A stretch of DNA of 64,000 nt. Origin: Neostapfia colusana. Taxonomy: Eukaryota > Streptophyta > Magnoliopsida > Poales > Poaceae. The notes beneath the pieces were generated by a model that saw only the letters and a list, made by a program, of their open reading frames with translations, did not search any database and had not been told where the DNA came from. The DNA lies in contig JASWHV010000018.1 of assembly GCA_030760725.1 (NCBI GenBank), positions 25,700,273-25,764,272 on the forward strand, read 5' to 3'. Shown piece by piece: positions 10,371 to 21,722 of the stretch (position 1 is its first letter; each line of letters opens with the position of its first letter). Made by a program: the position numbers and the translations under genes.

Positions 10371-11345
10371 TACTTCTGCCACAAGTGAACTAATGCTCGG
10401 TTAATGTCTGTATGGCGGGAAAGGGAACCTAGATCAAACTTCAGTAGCTCTGCCGCCCATTCGGCGGCATCGCCCGCCGCATGGAGCTGTAAGGGATAGC
10501 TTTTAGCCTGGGGTGATCGCCGGGTGCCCGACACTCGGGGGTCCTCAGGCTGCTTTGGACCTCGCGGGAAGCTCCGCTGTCGTCCTGGGGGCTCCGGGAG
10601 GTTGTGTCAGGGATCCGAGGTCTGGTCTTCTGGTGCTTGCTTCATGGTAGCGGAACAGGTTACTGTGGTATGGGGTTAAAGCCATTGCGCGAAAACCAGA
10701 AATTCGCGGGACCCCTAGCTATGCCGAGTCGGCTTACGCCGGGATTAGTAGGTAGGGGGCGCCCTTCAACTACTTCAGACACAGGGGTCTGATGGGAGCC
10801 CTAGCAAGCATTTGGGAAGCGCTGCATATCACAGCCTGGTATCGAGTCTACTATTTGCTCTATCAGCCGAAGAGAAAATAGGTCTTTAGGACATGCCTTA
10901 TTGAGACTGGTGTAGTGGATACACTTCCGGAGCTTCTCGCTGGCCCTCGGGATAATAACACGGTTTTCCAAGCGCCGGGAGCGGCGGACTCTCCGTCTCG
11001 TTGTACGGCTGGACGTCGGGAAAGACCTTTAAGTAATGCTCCATCACCTCCCTGGGGATCTCTGGCCTCGGTGATGGCTGTCATGCAGCACATCGACCTC
11101 ATGCCGGAGGGGGGCAACGAGCGCGCCTTCCTATATGCTACCCGGGCCCCCGGCTACCCGGGTGGTCTGGGTGGCATTGGCGCTGATTCGGATGAGCCTT
11201 GTGGGGACGTCGTCCTCATCAAGGGGTTGCACGCGGGGTGCGGCGGTAGAGGCACGGTGGCGTGCACTTGGGTGGAGCTGGTTTGGTCCTGTACTGCCGA
11301 GGGCTGGCGCTCTAGTTGCTGTAAGCGCCCGAAGCCTTTCCAAGG
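10371..11345 (-). pseudogene. pol: RT and first RNase H remnant of E1
   Basis: Short minus-strand stretches match the RT of A: the Asp-Tyr-Thr-Ser-Leu-Asn-Lys region appears as HYTSLNKACPKDL (about 10880-10910), followed by a QIVDS-type stretch. Sequence equivalent to the region before RT lies at 11100-11200. Sequence corresponding to the palm with the YVDD motif is missing. The remainder is compressed into a few hundred bases of broken frames. Non-functional. Confidence 0.7.
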
Positions 11346-11969
11346 CTAATACTGCAGCAACACGGTCTCCACAACCTTGGGGACGCCTGTTGGTGTATGC
11401 ATCTTCAAGACAAGGTAGCCGTAGTGGGCTATTGCCATGAATCGGTACAGGGCTGGCCTACCGATTGTGGCATTGAAGGGGAGGTCAGTCTCGGCCATGT
11501 CGACCAGAATGTACTCCGTCCGGTATCTGTCTGGTGCCCCAAAGGTCACCGGGAGGCTGATGCGGCCAAAGGAAACGACCTGTCCCGGCCCTACCCCTGA
11601 GAACGGGCTTGATGGGGCGAGCTTGGCCATCGGGATCTGCAGCTTCTGGAAGGCTGCGTGACTGATGAGGTTCAGTCCAGCCCCACCATCCACCAAAACG
11701 TGGTACATCTTCACATTGGCGACGGTAAGGGCCACCACGAGCGGTAGTTGGCCGGCCCCAGCCATGTTCCTGGGGCAGTCGGTGTCATCAGAGCTGATGG
11801 GGGTTCCCATCCACCTGTGGTGCGGTACTGCACCTGGGAGGGGAACCACCGACGCTACCGCTCGTCGCAAGGCCTTAGCCATGCTTCTGGTCAGGGGGGT
11901 CAGCGGACCCGCCGAAGATGTCACAGGGCATCTTCCAGTGCTCGTCGTCACTGGAGATGGAGCTTCCAT
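11346..11969 (-). pseudogene. pol: Aspartic protease region of E1
   Basis: An open minus-strand frame of about 207 codons contains LVDGGAGLNLISHAAF, the retropepsin-like active-site motif in its Tat form (Asp-Gly-Gly in place of Asp-Ser/Thr-Gly). It ends with NATIGRPALYRFMAIAHYG, the segment into which E0 is inserted in element A. This is the only complete protease frame among the Tat copies in the window. It overlaps the gag end slightly and is followed by degraded RT. Confidence 0.8.
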
Positions 11970-12975
11970 GATTGCGCGCTGCCTTTGCGGCGCGCCGGAG
12001 CTCCTGGAAATCCACCTGGCGGTCGTCGCAGTCTCGGGCCTCGACCTTCTGGTTGCCCTCCCTTACTATAGGATGGGGCATCAGCTAGGGGCTGCTTCCC
12101 CTTCCGGAAGCGCCCCGCGAGCTTCTGGATTTCCCGGCCTCTGGAGGAATTCCGCCGGGTTGATGCTGCCGTCGTACTTCTCAGGCGAGAGTGACCGAAA
12201 CTTGCGCGGCCATTTTGTGAAGCGGAGGCGGGGCGTGAGGGCCGCACACCCCGCTTCTGTCGCCGCAGGTTCTGATGCCACGAATGCTTGGTTCGCGCTG
12301 AGCATCGCATGCTCCGGCGGCCATACACAGGACATACGACTGTGGCATATTGAGTAGCAGCGCTCTTCGCTGCAGCTAGCGCACCTTCACTAGGTACACC
12401 CAGCGCTACTGAAAACCTGACGCTGGTCGGAGCCGGCATTGCCGGGGTCGGCGCTGCCAGAGCCGGTTGCTGGCTCCCAGTGCAGGTATCGGCGCCGCGA
12501 ATGCCTGGTCCTCCGCTGGCACAGTATGCCCCGGTATGGGCAAGGCCGCTCTATAGAACGGGGACGCCGTTTGCAGGGCATATGGTTGTGGCATATACTG
12601 CGCGACGTATGCCTGGGGCAGAGCCCGCGTAGCGAAGATCTGCCCTTCAGGCTGGGTCGAGGCCGACGTCAAGACGGTCTAGCTCGCGAATCCACTGCTG
12701 GGTCGCCACCTGAGGCGCGTCCCCAGCAGGCGGATTGCGCAGTAGCGCCCTTGCTGAGGCTAGCGCACCCCCACCGGGTACGCCCGGCGCTACTGAAGGC
12801 CTGACGCTGGATGGAGCCTGCATTGCCGGGGTCGGCACTGCTAGAGCCGGTTGCTGGCTCCCAGCTTGCCTTGTCGCACTCCGTCCTGAGTGTGTCATCA
12901 TGTACTCTCCCCTGTGGTCACGGTTCGCCGTGACCGCGGAGAGGGAGAGTTTGCCGCTGAAGGAAGCTTGGTCAT
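11945..12975 (-). pseudogene. gag: gag remnant of E1
   Basis: ATG at 12975 on the minus strand (MTKL-type start in all copies). The frame covers the Pro/Ala/Gln-rich N-terminal region twice (duplication joint near 12460-12500, also in E0 and B) and LSPEKYDGSINPAEFLQ. It then jumps to the C-terminal EIQKLAGRFRKGK region near 12140. The deletion removes the capsid core and the zinc knuckle. Several frameshifts follow. Confidence 0.8.
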
Positions 12976-13011
12976 CTTCGTCGGCGGAAACTCGCCGTGC
13001 TAGGGGAAAAG

Positions 13012-13032
13012 CCCCCTACCTGGCGCGCCAAA
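13012..13032 (-). other. Primer binding site of E1
   Basis: On the minus strand the 21 bases after the LTR begin TTTGGCGCGCC and end in a G-run (AGGTAGGGGG). The same sequence follows L4, L6, L9 and L10. It is the usual leader of Tat elements of grasses. I did not match it to a particular tRNA. Confidence 0.7.
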
Positions 13033-14020
13033 TGTCGAAGTGTGCGATCGACACTTCCCCCGGGCCTGCACTGGGCAGCCCGCGGAGGTTCTTTTTTCGG
13101 AGGGGCTAGTTCCTAGCGGAGAGCTTGCGTGGATGGACGAGTTAGTGAGAGCTTGACACGGGGAGTTTTACGTGGTTCAGGCCGCCGGAGCGTAAAACCC
13201 TACGTCCACGGCGAGCTATGGAGCTCGCTGTATTGCTTGCTGCTCAGGGCCGGGGGCCTGAGCTTGGGGGTGAGTTACAGCTTGAGAGTGTGTGGCTAGC
13301 GTATGAGTTGCAGAATGCGAACCCTTGCTATCGACGCCTACCCGAGCCTTTTATAGTCCAAGGCTCGGGCGGCTTACAAGGGAAGCCGGGACCCGACAGG
13401 TGGTCCCAGGAAGATTGTCTATTATCTACCGTATCTGTAGTTACGCCGGTGGTTGCCTCTGGTCGAAGGCTTCTGAGTCTTCATTTTGCCGCCCTGCCCA
13501 TGCCGCGCACTAATCATAGTGGTTGATGACGGCGCAGGCGGCATGGGATGTCTTGTCGCGGCGTTTATTACCTGGCTGGTTCTGACACCGCGTGCCAGTC
13601 TGTGATGCGACTGGACGCAACGGCACCTGACAGGCGTGTGCTCCGCGTTTCCGCGTCTTGGGAAGACGCAGGCCTTGAATACCTTGTACGGGCAAGGTGA
13701 GGAGCGCTTTTACGCCCGCTGCCTACCGCTCGGGGGCAGGCAGCACCGTTCTTCTAGACACGTGGCGGGTCCGGAGCTCTTCTCTGAGGAGAGGGAGGTC
13801 CGGCCCCGCTAGACGCGTGGCGCCTTCGGACCTCTCTCCCGTGGAGGGGGAGGTCCGGCTTCTGCACGCCACGTGGCGGGCCCGGAGCTCACCTCTGAGG
13901 AGAGGGAGGTCCGGCTCCGCCAGACGCGTGGCGCCTTCGGAGCTCTCCCTGCGGAGAAGGGCGAGCACCTTGGGCATTTTACCCTGTGTGCGGGGGTACC
14001 CCATATCTCAGGTACCGACA
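13033..14020 (-). repeat. 5' LTR (L3) of E1
   Basis: 988 bp. Same termini as L2. It lacks one ~111 bp repeat unit of the ACGT-core array relative to L2. The primer site abuts its left end, so it is the 5' LTR. Confidence 0.92.
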
Positions 14021-14025
14021 ACGTC

Positions 14026-14518
14026 GCTCGAGGAACACTCGGGCATCTTGGGCCAAGTGGCACCGTTCCAGCTCTGTCCTCAGGTCCGTCGACGGAAGTT
14101 TGGTGGAGCTGGAACCCGCCGTCTGCGCGTTAACCGTTGGCGTGCGTGTCAGCGACACAGCTGGTTGGCTGGAGCGTCGTCCCCGCCGAAGTCAATGGTT
14201 TGCGGCGGCGACGACAAGACGGTCAACCTCGCGAATCCACTGCTGGGTCGCTGCCTGAGGCGCGTCCCCAGCAGGCGGATTGTGCAGTAGCGCCCTTGCT
14301 GCAGCTAGCGCACCCCCACCGGGTACGCCCTGCGCTACTGAAGGCCTGACGCTGGTTGGAGCCTTCATTGCCGGGGTCGGCGCTGCCAGAGCCGGTTGCT
14401 GGCTCCCAGCTTGCCCTGACACACTCCGTCCTGAGTGTGTCATCATGTACTCTCCCCTGGTCACGGTTTGCCACGGACGCAGGGGGGGAGAGTTTGCCAC
14501 TGAAGGAAGCTTGGTCAT
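14026..14518 (-). pseudogene. gag: gag N-terminal part of E0
   Basis: ATG at 14518 (minus). Reads MTKLPSVANSPPLRPWQTV, then the Gln/Pro/Ala-rich segment and DAPQAATQQWIREVDRLVV, up to the E1 insertion at the region coding ERCHL...DAR. Together with 2471-3923 it would have formed one gag carrying two copies of the N-terminal segment. Confidence 0.8.
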
Positions 14519-14553
14519 CTTCGTCGGTGGAAACTCGTCGCGCAAGGGAAAAT

Positions 14554-14574
14554 CCCCCTACCTGGCGCGCCAAA
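14554..14574 (-). other. Primer binding site of E0
   Basis: Same TTTGGCGCGCC...GGGGG sequence on the minus strand, abutting LTR L4. Confidence 0.7.
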
Positions 14575-15698
14575 TGTCGAAGTGTTCGGTCACACTTCCC
14601 CCGGGCCTGCACTGGGCAGCCCGCGGAGGTTCTTTTTTCGGTGGGGCTAGTCCCTTGCAGAGAGCTTGCGCGGATGGACGAGTTAGTAAGAGCTTGACGC
14701 GGTAAGTTTTACGTGGTTCAGGCCGCAGGAGCGTAAAACCCTACGTCCACGGCGAGCTATGGAGCTCGCTGTATTGCTTGCCGCTCAGGGCCGGAGTCCT
14801 GAGCTTGGGGGTGAGTTACAGCTTGGGAGTGTATGGCTAGCGTATGAGTTGCAGAGTGCGAACCCAGGGTGCTAATTGCTAGAGTGCGAACCCTTGCTAT
14901 CGTCGCCTACCCGAGTCTTTTATAGTCCAAGACTCTGGTGGCTTACAAGGGGGGCCCGGGACCCGACAGGTGGTCCCGGGGAGATTGACTGTGATCTACC
15001 GTATCTGCAGTTATGCCAGTAGTTGTCTCTGGCGAAGGTTTCTGAGTCTTCGTCTTGCAGCCCTGCCCATGCCGCATGCTAGTCGTAGTGGATGATGACG
15101 GCGGGGCGGCATGGGATGTCTTGTCGCTGCGTTTATTGGCTGGCAGCCTCCGACACTGCTCGCCAGTCTGTGATGCGACTGGGCGCAACGGCACCTGACA
15201 GAGGCGTGCTCCACGTCTCCGCGTCTTGGGAAGGCGCGGGCCTTGAATACCTTGTACGGGCAAGGTATGGGCCGTCTTTACGCCCGCTTTCTATCGCTCG
15301 GGGGCAGGCAGCGCCGTTCCGCTGGCCACGTGGCGGGCCCGGAGCCCTCCTCAGAAGAGATGGGGGTCCAGCCCCGCAGGACACGTGGAGCCTTTGGACC
15401 TCTCCCCGCGGAGGGGGAGGTTCGGCTTCTGTTGGCCACGTGGCGAGCCCGGAGCTCCTCTCTGAGGAGAGGGAGGTCCGGCCTCTCCGGACACGCGGCA
15501 CCTTCGGACCTCTCTCCCACGGAGGGGGAGGTCCGGCTTCTGTATGCCACGTGGTGGGCCCGGAGCTCTCCTCTGAGGAGAGGGAGGTCCAGCCCCGCTG
15601 GACGCGTGGCGCCTTTGGAGCTCTCCCTGCGGAGAAGGGCGAGATCCTTAGGCATTTTACCCTGTGTGCGGGGGTACCCCATATCGAGGGTACCGACA
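14575..15698 (-). repeat. 5' LTR (L4) of E0
   Basis: 1124 bp, TGTCGGTACC...CTTCGACA on the minus strand. It carries the group of sequence differences (ggtggggctagtcccttg, gagtcctgagc, gggagtg) also seen in P1 and in the left part of L8. Confidence 0.92.
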
Positions 15699-17040
15699 AA
15701 CGCCATAATCGGCAGGCCAGCCCTGTACCGACTCATGGCAGTAGCCCACTATGGCTACCTCGTCCTGAAGATGCCAACACCGACGGGCGTCCTCAGGATT
15801 CGTGGGGGCCGCACTGCTGCAGTGTCGGCCTTAGAGAAACACCAAGTGCTCGCAACAGCTGGGGCATCAGCCCCCGGCAATACAGAGCCGGACCAGCTCC
15901 GCCCGAGCGCACGTCACCGTGCTTCCGCCACAGCACCCCGCGTGCAACCTCTCGACGAGGGCAGCGTCCCCTTAAAGGTCGTCCAAGTCGGCGCCGAAGC
16001 CACCCAGACCACATGGGTAGCCGGGGGCCTGGATAGCAAATAAGAAGGCGCGCTCGTCACCTTCCTCCGGCACAACATCGACGTGTTTGCATGGCAGCCG
16101 TCGCAGATGCCGGGGATCCCCAGGGAGGTGATTGAGCACCACTTGAAAGTCTTCCCCGACGCCCAGCCGGTTCAACAGAAGCCCCGCAAGCAGTCCATCG
16201 AGTGGCAAAACTCCATCCGTGAAGAAGTCAAGAAGCTGCTGGACGCTGGCTTCATACGGGAGGTCCACCACCCCCGGTGGTTGGCGAATCCCGTCGTTGT
16301 CCCGAAGGCCGGCGGGAAGCTCCGGATGTGCATCGACTACACCAGTCTCAATAAGGCATGTCCCAAAGATCCATTCCCTCTCCATAGAATAGATCAAATA
16401 GTAGACTCAACGTCAGGCTGTGATATGCTGTGCTTCCTAGACGCCTACTCGGGTTTCCATCAGATCCCCATATCTAGGGAGGACGAGGAGCACACCTCCT
16501 TCATCACAGTAGATGGCCTTTATTGCTATGTGTCTATGCCTTACGGTCTAAAGAATGCACTCCCCCCTTTGTGTGAGCGATGCACGAAACCTTTGGGGAG
16601 TTAATAAGAGACCTAGTTGAGGTGTACGTCGATGACATAGTTGTCAAGGTCAAGCAGGGTTCATCTTTGCTAGATAACTTAGCCTTAGTCTTTGACAAGT
16701 TGCGCTCTACGCGCACCAAGCTGAACCCAGATAAATGTGTGTTCGGTGTGTCCTCTGGGAAGCTCTTAGGATTCCTGGTCTCGCACCTAGGGATTGAGGC
16801 CAACCCAGAGAAGATCAAGGCCATCGACTTGATGCGGCCCCCTGCCCGCGTCAAGGATGTTCAGAAACTCACGGGATGTCTAGCCGCACTGAGTCAGTTT
16901 ATACCGAGGCTAGCAGAGCGGGCACTCCCTTTCTTTAAGCTCCTGCGCAAGTCAGGCTCTTTTGCCTGGACTGACGAAGCAGAAGAGGCTTTCCAGGAGT
17001 TGAAGCGACTCCTGACGACCCTACCTATCATGGTAGCCCC
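15699..17040 (+). pseudogene. pol: Protease end and reverse transcriptase of element A
   Basis: Starts at NAIIGRPALYRLMAVAHYG (protease C-terminal part). A TAA at 16041-16043 interrupts the frame just before GALVTFLRHNIDVFAWQPS. RT motifs follow: LRMCIDYTSLNKACPKDPF, CFLDAYSGFHQIP, YVSMPYGLKNA. Then there is a one-base frameshift near 16560. In the new frame the catalytic VEVYVDDIVVK lies near 16620-16650, followed by the thumb and connection (FLVSHLGIEANPEKI). One stop and one frameshift make it non-functional, although the catalytic Asp pair is intact. Confidence 0.88.
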
Positions 17041-18340
17041 TGAGCCCGGGGAGCACCTGCTGCTCTACATCGCGGCGACGACTGAAGTGGTGAGTATGGT
17101 CCTCGTCGCAGAGCGGCCAGACCCCTCACCTTCGCAACCTGCTCCGGTAGCAGAAGACAGACGCCAGGAGGCCCCACAGGGCCAAGGCGGTCTCCCGGAC
17201 CTCCAAGGCAACCCCCTGGAGGTCCAGGTCGACCTCCAGGAGGTCCAGGGCGGTCTCCCGGACCCTCAAGATAAATCCCCGGGGGCCAAATGGGACCCCC
17301 CGGAGCTCCCGGAAAACCAAGATAGCTTAAGGGCCTCCGGGTCCCAGCTCCCGGAGGCTCCCATGGGTCCACACACCTCCAGCGGGCCAGGGTCAATGGA
17401 CGAGGACCTCCCAAGCCTAAGAGAGAGGGTTCAAACCATACAGAGGCCTGTCTACTACATCAGCGAAGTACTTCATGATGCCAAGACAAGGTACCTAGAA
17501 GTCCACAAGCTGCTGTATGCGGTGCTCGTGGCCTCCAGGAAGCTCCGCCATTACTTCCAGGCCCACCGGGTCTCGGTAGTCACCTCGTATCCGCTGAAGA
17601 CAATTCTTCACAGCCCCCATGCGACTGGCAACGTTGCTAAATGGGCAGCGGAGCTGGCGGAGTTTGAGCTGGACTTCCTCCCACGCCATGCAGTCAAGAG
17701 CCAAGCACTGGCTGACTTTGTGGCAGAGTGGACACCAACAAAGACTGACCCAGGGGGCCATGAAGGCGGTGAGCCAGAGCACCAAGCTCCGGTCTTCACC
17801 GAACCCCACTGGACACTTTTCTTCGATGGCTCCTCGCGAAAGCACGGGGCCGGTGCCGGCGTACTGCTCCTCATGCCATCGGGGGAACAGTTTGGGTATA
17901 TGGTGCGTCTCAATTTCAAGGCAACCAACAACATGGCGGAGTATGAAGCACTCATCTTTGGCCTGCAGACAGCCCTGTCTTTAGGCGCTCCCCAGTTGTT
18001 GGCACAGGGCGACTCCCAACTGGTCATCAAGCAAGTCAAGGGCGAATGCTCCTGCAATGACCCACAGCTAGCTGCGTATCTGCTTCACGTGCAGATGTTG
18101 GAGAAAGAATTCCTCGCCTTGGACCTGCATCACGTACCGCGCGCTGGTAATGCCGCAACTGACAACCTTTCAACGAAGGCTTCCACCGGAGCCCCTGCGC
18201 CCGAAGGACTTTTCGAGAGGACGTTGCTGCGGCCTACAGCCCGGCCCGCCGAGCCGGGCGAAGGGGGCTTGACCAGCACCTCGAAGCTGGAGGTCCCGGC
18301 GGCCCTACAACCATGGATGCCGCCAAGGATCGTAAGCATC
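17041..18340 (+). pseudogene. pol: Degenerate first RNase H, Pro-rich insert and aRNH of element A
   Basis: The first RNase H (from LLLYIAATTEVVSMVL) lacks the usual catalytic Asp at its start, in line with published observations that Tat elements let the original RNase H decay after gaining a second one. A Pro/Gly/Gln-rich stretch of about 110 residues (17115-17440, with repeated GGLPD and EVQ) separates LVAER from VYYISEVLHD. The archaeal-type RNase H follows: FFDGSSRKHGAGAG (17820), NNMAEYEALIFGL (17930), AQGDSQLVIKQ (18005) and ATDNLS (18157), so all acidic residues are in place. The frame is open from RT up to the TAG at 18428. Confidence 0.88.
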
Positions 18341-19636
18341 ACTGGGGACTCCGTGCAACCCAGCGGTCAAGATCCAGAAGCTCAAGTCAGACCCAATGCA
18401 TGGATCACGGAGATCCGGGACTACTTGTAGGACAACATCCTCCCTGATGAACATGCAACCGCTGAACGGATTGTGCGTATGGCTAAGAGATACGCGCTGG
18501 TAGAGGGGGATCTCTACCGGCGTGGCGCCAACCACATCCTATTGCGGTGCATAACCCAGGGGGAAGGCTGCGACTTGCTCGCTGAGATCCATGGAGGCGA
18601 ATGTGGAAGTCACTCTTCCTCACGCACGCTTGTCGGTAAAGCCTTCCGGCATGGCTTCTACTGGCCGACAGCACTCCATGATGCCGTCAAGCTGGTCGAG
18701 AGCTGCAAGGCGTGCCAGTTCCATGCCAAGCAGATCCATACACCGGCTCAGGCGGTACAGATGATCCCGCCCTCGTGGCCATTTGCCGTATGGGGGCTGG
18801 ACATCTTGGGACCATTTCCCAGAACCGTCGGGGGATTCCGGTACCTCTATGTCGCCATCAACAAGTTCACCAAGTGGCCGGAAGCTACACCAGTTGTCAC
18901 CATCAACAAACAATCCACAGTAAAGTTCATCAAGTCTATTGTCTGCTGGTTCGGGGTCCCGAACAGAATCATCACCAACAACGGGACCCAGTTCACCAGC
19001 GCAGCATTCCAAGACTACTGCAAGGACCTTGGTATTCAGGTGTGCTACGCCTCTGTCGCCCACCCAAGGAGCAATGGGCAAGTTATGAGGGCCAACGCGG
19101 AGATTCTCCGGGGCCTTAAGACTCGCACCTTCGCCAGCCTGAAGAAACATGGTACCAATTGGGTAGATGAGCTTCCGAGCACACTATGGGCTAACCGGAC
19201 ATCCCAGAGCCGGGCCACCGGGGAGACACCCTTCTTCATGGTGTATGGGGCTGAAGCTGTACTTCCCCCAGAAATCACCATGAAGTCTCACCGTGTCCGG
19301 GCTTACGACGAAGCCGCGCAGGACAACCTCCGGCGTGGAGAAATCCACCTCGTCGACGAGGTCCGATTACATGCAGCACTCCGTAACGCGAGGTACAGAC
19401 AAGCGCTTCGGCGCTACCACCAGAGATCTGTGCGTGCCTGGGAGCTGCAGGAAGGTGACCTGGTGTTGCGGCGCATACTTTCTCGCGAAGGGGCCCACAA
19501 ACTCTCCCCTAGTTGGGAAGGCCCCTTCCGAGTCACGAAAGTATGCCGCCCCGGGTGTGTGCGCCTTTCCACCGAGGATGGAGACCTGCTCCCAAACCCT
19601 TGGAACATAGAACACCTCCGTAAGTTCTACCCCTAG
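18341..19636 (+). pseudogene. pol: Integrase of element A, catalytic residues lost
   Basis: A TAG at 18428-18430 interrupts the linker, and the frame then runs open to the TAG stop of pol at 19634-19636. It contains the zinc-binding region (HGGECGSHSSS ... SCKACQFHAK), the first Asp (WGLDILGPFP, 18800), then IITNNGTQF where element F has Asp in place of the first Asn, and SNGQVMRANAE where F has Glu in place of Met. Two of the three catalytic acidic positions are therefore replaced. The C-terminal region (WELQEGDLVLRR ... NIEHLRKFYP) is complete. No chromodomain. Confidence 0.9.
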
Positions 19637-21707
19637 AGCAAAAATAGGACAGTACTTTCTTTTCGTAATAAACTCCATAGAGTCCAGGAGCAGCGCTCGG
19701 AGCAGCTAAGCCCCAGGGGACGGTACAGGACTACGTTCAGCTTTGCCTGGTTCCGACTCCAAGCGCGTAGAGTCTTGCTTCCCCTCTTAATGGGGCGGGT
19801 CGTGGCCTAAATGTTTAGCCTGCCTTCCTCCTGTGGAAAGTTGTACGAAAAGAAACCTGCTCTACTTTGCTCTTTCCTCGTACTCATTTAAATTATGTAC
19901 TAAGTTTTTTATAACCACCCTTGCAGTGCATGGTTGCCATGTCCTCAGCTCCCCTCCCTACAGTCCCCAAGCACCAAGCATATGGTTAGGGGCTATAAGT
20001 CAAATAAGACTATGAGATAAGGGAGGGGGAGCTCCCAAGGAGAATTACGTTTCCTCTGCCTGTGTGTAGTACCTCCAGGTTATGGCAACGAGGACTGCAT
20101 AAAGCGGGGGGAAAGGAGCTATCAACGGCACCGGCCCAGGACTGGAAGGACCGGGCCCCGCCCCTTCAGCAGGGGCAAGGCCCGAAGGCCCCACGCGTCC
20201 AGCAGGTCCGGAGCTCCTGCCTCCCATGAGGGGGGCTCCGGACTCGCCACGTGGCAGGCGGAAACCGGGCCTCCCCCCCCTAAGTGCCTAGCAGGGCCGG
20301 AGCTCCCACCTCCTAAGGAGGGGCTCTGGACCCACCACGTGGCAGGCGGATTTGGAGCTCCCCATAGGGTGAGATCCGGAGACCCCCGGGGCCCCTAACA
20401 TCATTAGGGCCCGGGGAAGGTGCCTGTGCAGAGCTCCGAGATTGGTAAAGGCCTCTGAGTACCTTGCGGAGCTAAGGACTCAGACAGGCAAAGCCAAGAA
20501 GGAGAGAAAAAGCATCACAGACACAAATATCTGAAAGAGTCAAACTATGCGAGGCTCCATGAGCTGGACTACAGACTCGATGAAAAGAAAGAAACAAGCC
20601 CCAAGGGTCTCCTGACACGACCAGAATCTAGAAGCTGCAAGAACGGCGCATCACCAGGCTTCAGCCCTGGCGGCACTCTCCCGCTCCATAACCCGAGCGC
20701 AGGAATCGCCTCCCTCATCACCGGTGCAAAAGCCGGTGTCACCAAGGGAGCTCCTGAGGCCTCCTCCGCAGTATTCAGCGGTCTTCCTGGAGACTCTGCC
20801 GTCTGGGATCCTCCATGGTGCATCGGTGGTTTCCGTCTCCTGAAGTTCCCTCATCACCGGCGCAAAATCCGGTGTCATCAAGGGTGCTCCAGGAGCCTCC
20901 ATCCCTCATCACCTGCGCAAAAGCCGGTGTCGTCAAGGGTGCTCCTGAGGCCCCCCCTCCGCAGCTTCAGCGGTCTTCTCGGAGACTCTGCCGCCTGGGA
21001 TTCTCCTCGGTGCTTCAGCGGTTTCTTTGAAGACTCCTCCACCTGAGAAGGGACGCAACGCCAAGGAGCTTTCTGCCTGCTGTCACAAAGGAAGGGCCCC
21101 GTCGGGAGGACAAAACAGAGACCCCTTGGAGGCGCCACCCCCAGAGGCAAGACAGGCAGGCTCCCTGAGTCCCAGACTTGGTGCAGACGCCATCGCTGGA
21201 GGAAATCGAGAGCGATTCTCCCCCCATAAGGCGGGCTAAGAGCCATGGAAGAAGACAAGACTGCAGAGACTCGAGGGAGGCGCAAGGGCTGGAAGCCTTA
21301 TAAGGGGAGTGTACCCACGTGGGGGTTTCATTTCACACCTTCCCGGGTGCAATCCCAAGTGATTCGGAACTCTTCGAATACACTGCATCGGCAACCGCTT
21401 CGGCTCCTAGACCGAGTGCCGATGACGGGTGGACCCAAGCCGCTCAACTGAAGCGGTGGGTCAAGGAGTCTGTCTCCTGAGAAGATGAGCCGGCAAGGCG
21501 CTTCGGCGGTTCCCAAAGAAAGCGCCGCAACGTGCAGAAGTGGCAGTCTTGGGAACCGCCACAGTAAAAGCAATCATCAACTGAGCGCACGCTCCCACGA
21601 TCCCGCGGCCGTTCGTGCTCCAGCAGCGGTCAATTCGGGACTTAGAGAAAGTGCACGGATCGGAAGAGACGGAGGTCCCACCTCGGGCTCGCTATCTCCC
21701 CCGAGAC
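19637..21707 (+). other. 3' internal region of element A (repeats, antisense ORF remnant)
   Basis: Non-coding in the sense direction. It contains the AT-rich island (19880-19920), GC-rich LTR-like repeats with CCACGTGGCAGG (near 20238 and 20336), and a run of imperfect repeats at 20705-20960 built on tcatcaccggcgcaaaagccggtgtcatcaaggg split into three copies (about 20715, 20850, 20912). It also contains the start region of a degraded antisense ORF (ATG on minus at 21246). A TATA-like CCTTATAAGG lies at 21297-21306, upstream of that ATG. The conserved inverted repeats lie at 21394-21457 and 21504-21560. Confidence 0.7.
20878..21246 (-). pseudogene. Antisense ORF remnant of element A (short form)
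   Basis: Starts MALSPPYGGRIALDF on the minus strand. At DNA level it matches the E2 remnant (50406-50765), but an indel soon after the ATG shifts the frame. It lacks any Transposase_28-like part and the long coiled coil. The later part contains PLKHRGESQAAESPRRPLKL, a repeat also seen in E2. No function can be assigned. Confidence 0.55.
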
Positions 21708-21722
21708 GGGCCCGGGGGCCAC
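21708..21722 (+). other. Polypurine tract of element A
   Basis: GGGCCCGGGGGCCAC directly before the LTR start TGTCGGTACC. Confidence 0.75.

Larger units (their letters stand above)
3929..14020 (-). mobile_element. Element E1: structurally complete but decayed Tat-lineage Gypsy retrotransposon
   Basis: Minus-oriented element of 10,092 bp with 3' LTR L2 (3929-5027), PPT, antisense extra ORF (5519-8299 on plus), integrase, aRNH, RT, protease and gag remnants in that left-to-right order, primer site and 5' LTR L3 (13033-14020). It lies in the gag of E0 with a 5 bp site duplication. LTRs L2 and L3 are very similar by eye apart from one missing ~111 bp repeat in L3, so insertion looks recent although the coding parts are heavily deleted. 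A master copy that was already defective may have been copied. Confidence 0.88.
14021..15698 (-). mobile_element. Element E0, 5' part (gag start, primer site, LTR L4)
   Basis: Continuation of E0 after the E1 insertion: site duplication ACGTC (14021-14025), gag N-terminal part, primer site (14554-14574) and 5' LTR L4 (14575-15698). Its right end abuts the protease coding sequence of element A at NAIIGRPALYR, so E0 was inserted in A. The expected flank duplicate (AACGC) would be outside the window. Confidence 0.85.

Noticed and set aside
13033..15698. LTRs L3 and L4 as the two LTRs of one very short element (with gag between)
   Set aside because: Both have a primer site on the left and neither has a PPT between them. 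The gag edge at 14021 rejoins gag at 3928 with a 5 bp duplication, so L3 belongs to E1 and L4 to E0.
19637..21707. An envelope-like gene in the 3' region of element A
   Set aside because: No sense open frame with signal peptide or membrane segment is present. The only candidate frame is antisense and short.
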